From: an uncultured Verrucomicrobiota bacterium
GTDB lineage: Bacteria > Verrucomicrobiota > Verrucomicrobiia > Limisphaerales > UBA9464
Assembly: GCA_903925515.1 (NCBI GenBank)
Contig: CAIYFP010000129.1
Span: 1-24,217, forward strand
DNA length: 24,217 bases
Direction: 5' to 3'
Shown here one piece after another: positions 7,871 to 16,585 of this stretch. Under the pieces are notes generated by a model. The model was not told where the DNA came from. It was given only the letters and a program-made list of their open reading frames with translations, and did no database searches. A program made the translations under genes and the position numbers. Position 1 is the first letter of the stretch. Every line of letters starts with the position of its first letter.

Positions 7871-7985
7871 CGGTCGCCGAATTGGGCCCGAAGGGGTGTT
7901 GCCTTGGGGAAGGAAGCGTCTTTTTTGGGGGTGACGGACAGGTTTTGGGGCGACTCGGCGGGAGGGGTGGAGGCAGGGTTTGCGC

Positions 7986-9293
7986 ATGAGGAACTGGAGG
8001 AGGCTGGGCGTTTTGGCGGGGGGGTGGATCCTTGGGATGGCATCGGTGGCGGCACAACCGGCCGAGGCGGTGAAGGAGGCGTACCGGGCACAGGAGGGAT
8101 CGTTGCACCAATTGTACCGGGAGTTGCATGCGGCGCCCGAGTTGTCATGGCACGAGGTGGAGACGGCGCGGCAGTTTGCGTCGGAGTTGCGGTCGTGCGG
8201 GCTGGAGGTGACGACGGGGGTGGGGACGAACGGGGTGGTGGGGGTGCTGAGGAACGGGGCGGGGCCGACGGTGCTGGTGCGGTGCGACCTTGATGGGTTG
8301 CCGGTGAAGGAGGAGACGGGCCTGCCCTATGCGAGCACGCGGCGGGCATCGGACGGTCGGGGCGGGGAGACCTCGGTGATGCATGCGTGCGGGCATGACC
8401 TTCACATGACGGCGGCGGTGGGGCTTGCGCGGCTGCTCTCGGCGATGACGAACGCATGGAAGGGGACGGTGGTCTGGGTGGGGCAACCGGCGGAGGAAAA
8501 GGGAAGCGGCGCACGCGCGATGTTGCGGGACGGGTTGTACCGGCGGTTTCCGCGTCCGGACTTTGCGTTGTCGTTGCATTGCCATGCGGCATTGACGGCC
8601 GGGGAGGTCGGGGTGGTGGAGGGCTACATGCTTGCCAACGTGGACAGCCTTGATGTCCGGGTGCGGGGCGTCGGCGGGCACGGGGCCTACCCGGAAACGA
8701 CGCGGGACCCGATCGTGCTGGCGGCGCAGTCGATCCTTGCGTTGCAGACGATTCGTTCGCGGGAGATCTCGGCGTTGGACGCGGTGGTGGTGACGGTGGG
8801 GTCGGTGCACGGGGGTGCGAAGCACAACGTGATCCCGGAGGACGTGGCGTTGCAATTGACGGTGCGTTCCTACACGGACGAGGTGCGAGGGCGGACGCTG
8901 GACGCCATTCGACGGATCGTGCGGGGCCAAGCGCTGGCGGCGGGGGTGCCGGAGGACCGGATGCCGGAGGTGGTGGTGCAGGACGAGTTCACGCCGGCCT
9001 TGTACAACGACCCGGCGCTGGCCCGGAGGTTGTCGTCGGTCCTGGGGACGTGGTTGGGGACGGGGCGCGTGAAGACGGTGCGCCCGGCGATGGGGGGCGA
9101 GGACTTCAGCGAGTTTGGGCGGACGCCGGAGAAGGTTCCGTTGTTTGACTTGTGGATTGGGGCGGTGCCCCGGGGGCAGGACGTGGGCAAGGCGCCGTCG
9201 TTGCATTCGAGCCGGTTTGCACCGGAGCTTGGGCCTGCGCTGGAGACGGCGGTGGTCGCGCTCACGGCGGAGGTGCTGGAGCTGGCGCGGTAG
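7986..9293 (+). CDS. Secreted M20-family amidohydrolase (aminoacylase/hippurate hydrolase-like)
   Basis: The 435-residue product begins with a signal peptide (MRNWRRLGVLAGGWILGMAS, then VAAQPAEA), so it should act outside the cytoplasm. M20 family D enzymes hydrolyse N-acyl or amide bonds of amino-acid derivatives with a dinuclear metal centre. The metal-site signatures are visible: 'CDLDGLPVKEETGLPYAS', 'HACGHDLHMTAAVG' and 'GQPAEEKGSGARAML' (catalytic Glu region). The dimerisation domain contains 'GVGGHGAYPETTRDPI', and the last metal ligand region is 'MGGEDFSEF' with a late 'SLHSSRFAPE'. ATG 7986 follows GGAGGGGTGGAGG and is preferred over the in-frame TTG six bases earlier. The natural substrate cannot be told. 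It ends 18 nt before the convergent SDR gene and has no operon partner on its strand. Confidence 0.92.
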   Translation: MRNWRRLGVLAGGWILGMASVAAQPAEAVKEAYRAQEGSLHQLYRELHAAPELSWHEVETARQFASELRSCGLEVTTGVGTNGVVGVLRNGAGPTVLVRCDLDGLPVKEETGLPYASTRRASDGRGGETSVMHACGHDLHMTAAVGLARLLSAMTNAWKGTVVWVGQPAEEKGSGARAMLRDGLYRRFPRPDFALSLHCHAALTAGEVGVVEGYMLANVDSLDVRVRGVGGHGAYPETTRDPIVLAAQSILALQTIRSREISALDAVVVTVGSVHGGAKHNVIPEDVALQLTVRSYTDEVRGRTLDAIRRIVRGQALAAGVPEDRMPEVVVQDEFTPALYNDPALARRLSSVLGTWLGTGRVKTVRPAMGGEDFSEFGRTPEKVPLFDLWIGAVPRGQDVGKAPSLHSSRFAPELGPALETAVVALTAEVLELAR

Positions 9294-9311
9294 ATTGGAA
9301 ACACGGCCGGT

Positions 9312-10094
9312 CTAGAAGTCGCGGCTGTAGCCCGCGAGCCAGCCGCCGTCCACGGGAAGGACGGCGCCGTTGATGTAGGAGCTTTCGGGCGCGGCGAGGA
9401 AGAGCACGGCGGAGGCGATCTCGTCGCATTGGCCGGGGCGACCGAGGGGGATGTGAGCCAAGAGTCCCTTGACGCGGTCGTTGAAGCGGCCGTCCTCCCC
9501 GTAGAAGAGCTGGCGGGTGCCTTCGGTGAGGATGGAGCCGGGCGCGATGCAGTTGGTGAGGATGCCATGGCAGCCGAGCTCGATGGCCATGGTGCGGGTG
9601 AGGTTGACGACGCCGGCCTTGGCGGCGGTGTAGGCGCACTGGAGGCGGGCCGGGACGAGGCCCATGACGGAGGCGATGTTGATGATGCGTCCGCCCCCGG
9701 AGTCGAGCATGCAGCGGGAGGCGGCCTTGCTGACGAGGAAGGGGCCGGTGAGATCCACGCGGAGGATGCGGTCCCACTCCTCGGTGGGGAATCGGTCGAT
9801 GTTGACGCGGTGAGCGAGGGTGTTGATGCCGGCGTTGTTGACGAGGATGTCGATGCGTCCATGGCGTGCGACGACGGCGTCGATGGCGGCCTCGACGCCG
9901 GGTTCGTCGGTGACGTCCATGCGGAGGGCCATGGCGTGGGGCGTGGCGCGGGCCATGGCCTCGGCGGCGGGGAGGTTGATGTCGGAGAAGACGACCTTGG
10001 CGCCGTTGGCGGCCATGGTGGAGCAGATGGCGGCGCCGATGCCGCCGGCCGCGCCGGTGACGAGCGCGACCTTGCCGGACAGGTTGGCGTTCAT
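9312..10094 (-). CDS. SDR-family NAD(P)-dependent oxidoreductase (last gene of the catabolic operon)
   Basis: The 260-residue classical short-chain dehydrogenase has the Rossmann motif 'TGAAGGIGAAI' (residues about 13-23) and Asp of 'SDINL' that favours NAD over NADP. It also has 'NNAGIN', the catalytic Ser in 'NIASVMG', and the YxxxK pair in 'YTAAK'. The C-terminal 'INGAVLPVDGGWLAGY' is typical of sugar or polyol dehydrogenases of this type. It should reversibly oxidise a hydroxyl group to a ketone in the cytoplasm; the substrate is unknown. Its ATG overlaps the E2 stop by 4 nt (ATGA), showing translational coupling to the E1/E2 genes, which suggests it supplies or reduces a substrate of that complex. 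All expected residues are present. Confidence 0.9.
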   Translation of the reverse strand: MNANLSGKVALVTGAAGGIGAAICSTMAANGAKVVFSDINLPAAEAMARATPHAMALRMDVTDEPGVEAAIDAVVARHGRIDILVNNAGINTLAHRVNIDRFPTEEWDRILRVDLTGPFLVSKAASRCMLDSGGGRIINIASVMGLVPARLQCAYTAAKAGVVNLTRTMAIELGCHGILTNCIAPGSILTEGTRQLFYGEDGRFNDRVKGLLAHIPLGRPGQCDEIASAVLFLAAPESSYINGAVLPVDGGWLAGYSRDF

Positions 10095-11335
10095 GGGTGG
10101 GAGGGGGAGGGGGGCGGTTGCACGGGGGGGTGTTCGATGAGGCTGCGGAGGGATTGGAGGAAGCGCGCGGCCGGGGCGCCGTCGAGGACGCGGTGGTCGA
10201 ACGTGAGGCTGAGCGTCATGCGGTCCAAGGCGGCGAATCCGCCGTCTTCGAGGGGCACGGCCTCGCGGACGACGGCGCCGACGCCAAGGATGGCGGATTC
10301 CGGGGGATTGACGACGGGGGTGAAGGACTCGATGCCGAGTGCCCCGAGGTTGGTGACGGTGAAGCATGCCCCCTCGGTGTCGGCCGGCGCGAGCCGTCCG
10401 GAGCGTGCCGCCCCCGCCATGGCGCGGGCTTGCGCGGCGAGCTCCTTGAGCGGCGTGTTGCAGACGTCGCGGAGCACGGGCACGCGGAGGCCGTCGGGGG
10501 TGTCCACGGCAAACCCAACGTGGATGACGCGAGGGAAGCGGAGGTGGTCCCCGGCCCATGAGGCGGTGAGGACGGGATGTTGGCCGAGGGCGATGCCGAC
10601 GAGGTGGACGAGGATGTCGTTGAGGGTGGGCGCGGGCTCGGCGGGGTCGGTGGCTGCACGGACCTTGAAGGCCATGCGAAGGGCGACAAGGCGCGAGGCG
10701 TCGCAACGGAGGTTCAGGGTGACCGGGACGGGGCGAGGATGCCCATGGGACAGCCGTGCGGCGATGGTGCGGCGCGCGGGCGAAAGGGGTTCCTCGCGCC
10801 AATCGGTCCGGGCGCGGGATTGGGGGTGGGCACGGGGCGCGGGCGTGGCGGCGAGGACGTCGCGTTCGCGGATGCGTCCGGCCGTGCCGGAGGGCGAGAG
10901 GGACGCGAGGTCCACGCCGCGGGCGCGGGCGGCGCGGCGGGCGCGTGGGGACGCCGGGAAGGCATGGACTGGCGAGATGGGGGCGGCCGGGCTGGCGAGG
11001 CTGGGCGGGACAGGGGCCGTTGCGTCGGCGCGTGCGGGCTCTGCCGGGGCGATGGGGGTGCCGGGGTTGGCCGGGGTTGGCGCGGCCTCGCCGTCGGCGA
11101 GCAGCCAACCGAGCACGCGTCCGACGGCGACGGTTTCGCCCTCGGCGGGGGCATCCGGGGCGGGGACGAGGCGGCCGGAGGCGGAGGCCTCGACGTCTTG
11201 GGTGGCCTTGTCGCCCTCGACGGTGAAGAGGGGTTGGCCGGCGGCGACGCGCTCGCCGGGGCGGACGAGCCAGCCGAGGAAGCGCCCTTCCTCCATGGAC
11301 CAGCCAAGGCGGGGCAGTTGGATTTCGGAGGGCAT
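10091..11335 (-). CDS. 2-oxoacid dehydrogenase E2 component (lipoyl acyltransferase)
   Basis: The 414-residue E2 subunit transfers the acyl group from lipoate to CoA. An N-terminal lipoyl domain ('VEGDKATQDVEA', lipoylated Lys43) is followed by an Ala/Pro-rich linker. A peripheral subunit-binding domain follows (about 125-165; 'SPRARRAARARGVDL', 'GTAGRIRERDVL'). The catalytic domain ends with 'FDHRVLDGAPAARFL', where His381 and Asp385 form the active-site HRxxDG motif. It is shorter than typical pyruvate dehydrogenase E2 and nearer the acetoin/branched-chain type, but the acyl specificity cannot be read. It follows the E1 gene by 34 nt and overlaps the SDR start by 4 nt. No E3 (dihydrolipoamide dehydrogenase) gene accompanies it, so a shared E3 elsewhere must be used. 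Confidence 0.93.
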   Translation of the reverse strand: MPSEIQLPRLGWSMEEGRFLGWLVRPGERVAAGQPLFTVEGDKATQDVEASASGRLVPAPDAPAEGETVAVGRVLGWLLADGEAAPTPANPGTPIAPAEPARADATAPVPPSLASPAAPISPVHAFPASPRARRAARARGVDLASLSPSGTAGRIRERDVLAATPAPRAHPQSRARTDWREEPLSPARRTIAARLSHGHPRPVPVTLNLRCDASRLVALRMAFKVRAATDPAEPAPTLNDILVHLVGIALGQHPVLTASWAGDHLRFPRVIHVGFAVDTPDGLRVPVLRDVCNTPLKELAAQARAMAGAARSGRLAPADTEGACFTVTNLGALGIESFTPVVNPPESAILGVGAVVREAVPLEDGGFAALDRMTLSLTFDHRVLDGAPAARFLQSLRSLIEHPPVQPPPSPSHP

Positions 11336-11369
11336 GGGGTGGGGGCGGTGCGTTGGGACGTGGAACGGG

Positions 11370-13346
11370 TTACTCGGCGCACAAGTCCCGGATGGCGCGG
11401 GCGATGGCGTCGGCGTCCGGCACGAGGGCGGACTCGAGGGTGGGGCTGTAGGGGGTTGGGGAGGCGGCGCCATTGAGCCTGCGGATGGGGGCGTCGAGGT
11501 CGTCGAAGCCCGCGTTGGCGACCCCGGCGGCGATTTCGGCGCCGATGCCGCAGTGGGCAAAGTCTTCGTCCACGACGAGGAGCCGGCCTGTCTTGGCAAC
11601 GGACGCGAGGATGGTTTGGAGGTCGAGCGGGGCGACGGTGCGAGGGTCGATGAGCTCGACGGAGATGCCCTCCTCGGCGAGCACGGAGCAGGCATGGAGC
11701 GCGCGGTGCACCATGAGGGCGAGGGCGACGACGGTGACATGGGAGCCCTCGCGGACGACGGCGGCCTTGCCGAACGGCAGGGCGTGGGATCCCTCGGGGA
11801 CGGGGCCCTTGATGTTGAGAAGCTCGCGATGCTCAAGGAACAGGACGGGGTCGTCGCCCGCGAGGGCGGTCCTGAGCAGGCCCATGGCGTCGGCGGGGGA
11901 GGAAGGCACGGCGACGCGGAGGCCCGGGAAGTGGGCGTACATGGAGTAGTAGCTGCCGGAGTGGTGGGTGGCGGCACTGTGGCCGATGCCGATGCAACCG
12001 CGCAGGAGGACGGGCATGCGGAGGCGGCCGCTGCTCATGTAGTGCATCTTGGCGACTTGGTTGAGGATCTCGCCGACGGCGTCGAGGAGGAAGTCCGCGA
12101 ACATGAAGTCCACGACGGGCCTTGCGCCGGCCATGGCGGCGCCGCAGGCGAGCCCGACGAAGCCGCGCTCGCAGATGGGGGTGTCGCGGAGGCGTTCGGG
12201 CCCGTGGATGGCATGGAGGCCGGAGGTGGTTGCGAAGTTGCCGCCGCGTTGCCCGATGCCCTCCCCGAGGACGAAGATGCGGGGGTCGCGGGCCATGGCC
12301 TCGGCGAGGGCCTCGTGGGTGGCCTTCATGAAGGAGAGGGTCCGAGCCGGCCGGGTGGGCGGCTGGGGTTCGGGCGGTGTCGCGGATGCGGGCGCGAGCA
12401 CATGGGCGAGGGCCGACGAGGCAAGGGGAAAGGGGCTGGCGACGGCCGCGACATGGGCGGCCTCGGCCTCGGCGGCGGCCATGGCGGCCATGGCATCGAG
12501 GTCGGGCCCGGTGGCCATGCCGAGGTCGAGGAGGTGTTGCCGCAGCCGTGCGATGGGGCAAAGGGCCTTCCATCGCTCGACTTCCTCGCGGGTGCGGTAG
12601 GTGAAGTCGCCCATGCCCTCGGCATGGGGGCGGGTCCTGTAGGTGCGGCATTCGAGGAGCGTCGGGCCGTTGCCGAGGCGAGCGGCCTCGACGGCCTCGC
12701 GGGCGGCCTGCTCGACGGCGAGGGCGTCGTTGCCATCGATCTCGAAGGAGGGGATGCGGTAGGCGGCGCCGCGCGCGGCGACGGAGGGGTTGCCGGCGAC
12801 GGATGCGAAGGGGACCTCGGTGGCGAACTGGTTGTTCTCGCAGACGAAGAGGACGGGAAGCTTCCAGATGGCGGCCATGTTGAGGCCTTCATGAAAGGCG
12901 CCGTTGTTGACCGCGCCATCCCCGAAGAAGGCGACGCCGACGTGGGGGAGGCGAGCGAGGCGAAAGGCGTAGGCGGCGCCGACGGCCTGGAGGATGCAGG
13001 GGCCGACGATGCCGCTGGTGCCCATCATGCCGATGGCCGGCTCGAAGAGGTGCATGGAGCCGCCGCGCCCGCCGGAGCAACCGGCCTCGCGGCCGTAGAG
13101 CTCGGCGACGAGCCGGAGGGGTTGCATGCCCTTGGCGAGGGCATGGCCATGGCCGCGATGCGTGCTGAAGACGGCGTCGGCGTCGGCAAGTTGGGCGCAG
13201 ACACCCGCGGCGACGGACTCCTGCCCGACGTAGGTGTGGCAGGCGCCGTGGACGAGGCCCTGCTGGTGGGAGAGGGCGAGGCGTTCCTCGACGGCGCGGA
13301 TGAGGAGCATGGAACGGTAGAGGGCGAGGGGGGAACGTTTGTCCAT
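11370..13346 (-). CDS. Fused alpha/beta E1 component of a 2-oxoacid (acetoin/pyruvate-type) dehydrogenase
   Basis: The 658-residue product joins the two E1 subunits that are separate proteins in many acetoin, pyruvate and branched-chain complexes. The alpha half (1 to about 305) has 'HRGHGHALAKG', 'GRGGSMHLF' and the thiamine diphosphate motif 'GDGAVNNGAFHEGLN' (GDG at about 142). An Ala/Pro-rich linker (about 305-337) joins it to the beta half, with 'VLGEGIGQRGG', 'DTPICERGFVGLACGAAMAG', 'VDFMFADFLLDAVGEILNQ' and 'LIDPRTVAPLD'. It would decarboxylate a 2-oxoacid (or cleave acetoin) and reductively acylate the lipoyl E2 encoded next. The start codon lies 3 nt after the MFS stop, so the genes are coupled. 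Substrate unknown; the surrounding sugar-acid genes suggest a non-standard 2-oxoacid. Confidence 0.92.
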   Translation of the reverse strand: MDKRSPLALYRSMLLIRAVEERLALSHQQGLVHGACHTYVGQESVAAGVCAQLADADAVFSTHRGHGHALAKGMQPLRLVAELYGREAGCSGGRGGSMHLFEPAIGMMGTSGIVGPCILQAVGAAYAFRLARLPHVGVAFFGDGAVNNGAFHEGLNMAAIWKLPVLFVCENNQFATEVPFASVAGNPSVAARGAAYRIPSFEIDGNDALAVEQAAREAVEAARLGNGPTLLECRTYRTRPHAEGMGDFTYRTREEVERWKALCPIARLRQHLLDLGMATGPDLDAMAAMAAAEAEAAHVAAVASPFPLASSALAHVLAPASATPPEPQPPTRPARTLSFMKATHEALAEAMARDPRIFVLGEGIGQRGGNFATTSGLHAIHGPERLRDTPICERGFVGLACGAAMAGARPVVDFMFADFLLDAVGEILNQVAKMHYMSSGRLRMPVLLRGCIGIGHSAATHHSGSYYSMYAHFPGLRVAVPSSPADAMGLLRTALAGDDPVLFLEHRELLNIKGPVPEGSHALPFGKAAVVREGSHVTVVALALMVHRALHACSVLAEEGISVELIDPRTVAPLDLQTILASVAKTGRLLVVDEDFAHCGIGAEIAAGVANAGFDDLDAPIRRLNGAASPTPYSPTLESALVPDADAIARAIRDLCAE

Positions 13347-13349
13347 GGG

Positions 13350-14657
13350 TCAGGAGGGTCGGGTTGGGGTCCTTGCGAAGGCGAGGATGACGCCGCCAAG
13401 GAGGAAGCATGCGGCGAAGAAGAGGAGGTTATGGTCGTCGCCATGGCCCCGGGCGCGGAGCCAGCCGGTGACATGGTTTCCGGCGTAGCCGGCGAGGTTG
13501 GCGCCCATGTTGATGAGCCCGGTGGCGGCGGCAGCGGCGGCGGGGGGCAGGGTGATGGAGGGGAGGGTCCAGAAGGGGGAGATCCATGAGAAGGCGGCGA
13601 GGGCGGTGAAGCAAAGCCATGCCATGCGCGCGGCGAAGGGCTGGCCCGGGATGGCGCTTCCGGCGAGCAGGAAGCCGGTGGCGACCATGCCGCCGGCCGC
13701 GTGCCACTTGCGGTCGCCGGAACGGTCCGCCGACCAGCCCGAGAGGAGGACGCCGAGGATGCCGCAGGCGTAGTAGAGGCCGCTCCATGCAAGGGCCGTG
13801 GAGTCGGAGCCGCCCGAGAGGTTTTTGACGGTCGTGGGAAGCCAGAAGGTCAGGGCGTAGCCGCCGCTGTTGCCGACGGTGATGCCGAGGACGAGGAGCC
13901 AGACGGCGGGGAGACGGAGGGCCTTGGCCGTGCCGATGGGACGGATGGATTCCTTGGCGCGGGCCTCGGCGGCGAGCTCGGCGGCGAGGTGATGTCGCTC
14001 GGCGGGGGTGAGCCATGTGGCGTCGGACGGCCTGTCGGTGAGGCACGATGGAACAAGGACGCCGAGGAGGACGGCGGGGAGGCCCTCGACGATGAAGAGC
14101 CATTGCCAGCCCTCCATGCCATGCCATCGGACGTCGAGGAGCATCGAAGAGACGGGCGCGCCGAGCGCGAGGCTGAAGGGGACGGCGACGAGCAGCCATG
14201 AGAGGGCGCGGGAACGCTCGCGTTCCACGAACCAATGGGAGAAGTACACGATGATGCCGGGGAAGAAGCCGGCCTCGGCGACGCCGAGGAGGAAGCGGGC
14301 CCAGTAGAACTGGGCGGGGGTGCGCACGAAGGCCATGGCGGCGGACACAAGGCCCCATGTCACGAGGATGCGACAGAACCATTTGCGGGCGCTCCAACGT
14401 TCGACCAGAAGGGCGCCGGGTATCTCGAGGATGAGATAGCCGACAAAGAAGATGCCGATGCCCAGTCCGAACACCTCCTCGGAAAAACCGAGGGATTTGC
14501 CCATGCGCAGCTTGGCGAAGGCGACGTTGGCGCGGTCGAGGTAGGCGACGAGGTAGAGGGCGATGACGAGGGGCAGGATGCGCCATGCGACCTTGCGGCG
14601 GAGGGCGGGGACATTCACGGGGGTGGTTGCCCCGTGCTGGAGCGTGTTGTTCAGCAC
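13350..14657 (-). CDS. MFS transporter, anion:cation symporter (ACS)-like family
   Basis: The product is a 12-helix inner-membrane permease of about 435 residues. The start region 'LYLVAYLDRANVAFAKLRMG' carries the 'YLDRxNVxFA' signature of the ACS family, which imports hexuronates, tartrate, phthalate and other organic acids with H+ or Na+. A long central cytoplasmic loop ('LTDRPSDATWLTPAERHHL') separates the two six-helix halves, as usual. No ATG lies near the expected N-terminus. I chose GTG 14657, which overlaps the SMP-30 stop and has an AGGGGG stretch about 8 nt upstream; GTG 14618 (422 residues) is the alternative. It is sandwiched between the gluconolactonase-like gene and E1, which suggests it imports the acid that the operon oxidises. 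Confidence 0.9.
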   Translation of the reverse strand: MLNNTLQHGATTPVNVPALRRKVAWRILPLVIALYLVAYLDRANVAFAKLRMGKSLGFSEEVFGLGIGIFFVGYLILEIPGALLVERWSARKWFCRILVTWGLVSAAMAFVRTPAQFYWARFLLGVAEAGFFPGIIVYFSHWFVERERSRALSWLLVAVPFSLALGAPVSSMLLDVRWHGMEGWQWLFIVEGLPAVLLGVLVPSCLTDRPSDATWLTPAERHHLAAELAAEARAKESIRPIGTAKALRLPAVWLLVLGITVGNSGGYALTFWLPTTVKNLSGGSDSTALAWSGLYYACGILGVLLSGWSADRSGDRKWHAAGGMVATGFLLAGSAIPGQPFAARMAWLCFTALAAFSWISPFWTLPSITLPPAAAAAATGLINMGANLAGYAGNHVTGWLRARGHGDDHNLLFFAACFLLGGVILAFARTPTRPS

Positions 14658-15709
14658 CAGTGCGCCCCCTGCGTCTCGACGTACACGGCGTAGAGGCTTC
14701 GGCTGGCCGTCATGAAGAGGCGGTTCCGGCGCGGACCCCCGAAGCACACGTTGCTGCAAACCTCCGGCAGCAGGACTTGGCCGATGCGCCGCCCCTCGGG
14801 CGAGAAGACATGGACGCCGTCGTAGCCCTCGCCGCCCCAGCCTGCGGCGGCCCAGATGTTGCCCTCGCGGTCGCAGCGGATGCCGTCCGCGAGGCCGGCG
14901 ACCTGCTTGCCATGGACTTGCAGCGTCATGGATGCGAACTCGCGGCCGTTGCGGAGCTTGGCTCCCTCGATGTCCCACGTCTTGATGTTCCGGGGTGCGT
15001 CCGGGTAGTGGGTGGAGCCGGTGTCCGCCACGTAGAGCTTGCGGTAGTCCGGCGAGAAGCAGAGCCCGTTGGGCTTGAAGATTTCGTCGGTGACCTTGTC
15101 GATGCGTCCGCCGGGGTCGATGCGATACACGGCCTCCTTCAGGAGGAGCTCGCCTTTGTTCCCCTCGTAGTTGCCGAGGCTGCCGTAGCCGGGGTCCGTG
15201 AACCACACGCTGCCGTCGGGGTGGACGGCGCCGTCGTTGGGCGCGTTGAAAGGCTTCCCGTCGAACCGCTCGGCGAGGACGGTGACCTTGCTGTCCGGTT
15301 CATACCGCACGACGCGGCGGGTGCCGTGCTCGAAGGAAATCTGGCGGCCCTCGCGGTCGAAGGTGTTGCCGTTGCTGTGGCCGGCCGGGCTCCGGAGGGT
15401 GGTGACGCGTCCGTCGTCGGGAATCCAGCGGTGCTGGATGTTGTTCGGGATGTCGCTCCACATCAGGTATTGCCCCCAGCCGCTCCATGCGGGGCCTTCG
15501 GACCAGTACATTCCGGTGTGAAGCCTCTCGATGGGTGCCGACCCAATCCGGATGCCCGCAAAGGCCTTGTCGAGGACAAGGACGTCGGGTTCGGGGTAGC
15601 GGACGGGCGGGGCGCCGGGACCAAAATCACGGGTGAGCATGGGGGTGACGGCGAGCGTTCCCATGGTGGCCAGGAACGAGCGGCGGGTTTCGGGCGACGG
15701 GGTTTTCAT
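14651..15709 (-). CDS. Secreted SMP-30/gluconolactonase/LRE-like beta-propeller protein
   Basis: The 352-residue product starts with MKTPSPETRRSFLATMG; the RRSFL motif and the hydrophobic stretch after it resemble a Tat signal. The six-bladed propeller has the metal-site pattern of the family: Glu in 'MYWSEGPAW', Asn in 'FNAPNDGAVHPDG', a 'DEIFKPNGLCFSPD' blade with Asn, and Asp in 'GLADGIRCDREGN'. Family enzymes hydrolyse sugar lactones (gluconolactonase, regucalcin) with one divalent cation. Export implies lactone opening in the periplasm before uptake by the adjacent MFS permease; that is inference. It starts 54 nt after the SDR stop and its stop overlaps the proposed MFS start. The natural lactone is unknown. 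Confidence 0.9.
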   Translation of the reverse strand: MKTPSPETRRSFLATMGTLAVTPMLTRDFGPGAPPVRYPEPDVLVLDKAFAGIRIGSAPIERLHTGMYWSEGPAWSGWGQYLMWSDIPNNIQHRWIPDDGRVTTLRSPAGHSNGNTFDREGRQISFEHGTRRVVRYEPDSKVTVLAERFDGKPFNAPNDGAVHPDGSVWFTDPGYGSLGNYEGNKGELLLKEAVYRIDPGGRIDKVTDEIFKPNGLCFSPDYRKLYVADTGSTHYPDAPRNIKTWDIEGAKLRNGREFASMTLQVHGKQVAGLADGIRCDREGNIWAAAGWGGEGYDGVHVFSPEGRRIGQVLLPEVCSNVCFGGPRRNRLFMTASRSLYAVYVETQGAHWC

Positions 15710-15763
15710 GGGTCAGTCAGCGGACTTGGGTTGGGGTTGGGCAGGCTTGCGGGAAGGAGATTC

Positions 15764-16561
15764 CTATTTTCCGGCCGAGTAGCCGCCATCGACCACCATG
15801 GCGGAGCCGGTGACGAAGGATGCGGCGTCGCTGGCGAGGTAGAGGGCCGCGCTGGCGATCTCGGGAGGGCTGGCCATGCGCTTCATGGCGTGGGGCGACG
15901 CAAGCTGGCGACGGTAGTCCTCCGGGTTGGGATACTCCGCGAGCCGGGCCTCCACGAACGGCGTGGCGACGCGGCCGGGGCAGATGCAGTTGATGCGGAC
16001 GCCGGTGGAGCCGTGGTCCATGGCCATGGCGCGGGTCATCCCGACGACCGCATGCTTGGTGGCGGTGTAGGCGAAGCGGGATTCCATCCCGGTGATGCCG
16101 GCGATGGAGGCGACGTGGATGATGGAGCCCCTTGCGTTGCGGAGCATCGCGGGAAGGAACTCGCGGGAGAGAAGGTACGGGCCAACGACGTTGACCTGCC
16201 AAAGGCGATGGAGGTCGGCGGGGGTGGTTTCGAGGATGGACCCCACATGCCCGATGCCGGCGTTGTTCACGAGGACGTCACAGGTCCCGGAGCTGGCTTC
16301 GAGAACGAACCCGGCGCATCGGCGGCACGAATCCTCCGAGGACACGTCGATGTGGACGGGGACGGCGTCGCCGCCGGCGAGGCGGATGCGGTGGGCGACC
16401 GTGCGCGCCCCCTCGTCGTGGATGTCCGCCACGAACACCCTTGCTCCAGCCGCCGCGAAGCACTCGGCGATCGCGGCACCGATGCCAGAGGCGCCGCCGG
16501 TGACGACCGCGATCTTTCCGGCGACATGGATCAGGGAGGTGGAAGGCGCGGCGTGCGGCAT
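15764..16561 (-). CDS. SDR-family NAD(P)-dependent oxidoreductase (BDH2/2-keto-3-deoxy-fuconate dehydrogenase-like)
   Basis: The 265-residue classical SDR has 'VTGGASGIGAAIAECF', Asp of 'FVADIHD' (NAD preference), 'NNAGIGHVG', Ser of 'HVASIAG', and Tyr/Lys of 'YTATK'. The C-terminal half ('RINCICPGRVATPFVEARL', 'SFVTGSAMVVDGGYSAGK') recalls the BDH2/DHRS6-like group. That group also includes bacterial 2-keto-3-deoxy-L-fuconate 4-dehydrogenases. By that analogy it could oxidise a deoxy-sugar acid, but this is inference from remembered motifs rather than a search. It starts 24 nt after the malate:quinone oxidoreductase stop and is followed by the SMP-30 gene. The start at 16561 gives a standard length. 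Confidence 0.9.
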   Translation of the reverse strand: MPHAAPSTSLIHVAGKIAVVTGGASGIGAAIAECFAAAGARVFVADIHDEGARTVAHRIRLAGGDAVPVHIDVSSEDSCRRCAGFVLEASSGTCDVLVNNAGIGHVGSILETTPADLHRLWQVNVVGPYLLSREFLPAMLRNARGSIIHVASIAGITGMESRFAYTATKHAVVGMTRAMAMDHGSTGVRINCICPGRVATPFVEARLAEYPNPEDYRRQLASPHAMKRMASPPEIASAALYLASDAASFVTGSAMVVDGGYSAGK

Positions 16562-16585
16562 AAAGACGTGGTGAACACCTCCATG

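Noticed and set aside
7470..7985. Replication origin next to rpmH
   Set aside because: No DnaA-box cluster or AT-rich unwinding stretch was seen; the gap is filled by the interspersed repeat.
9429..13589. A 1386-codon open frame on the plus strand opposite the E1, E2 and SDR genes
   Set aside because: It is antisense to four well-supported genes. Its Gly/Ala/Glu/Asp-rich translation has no domain pattern and is what GC-rich codon use on the other strand produces.
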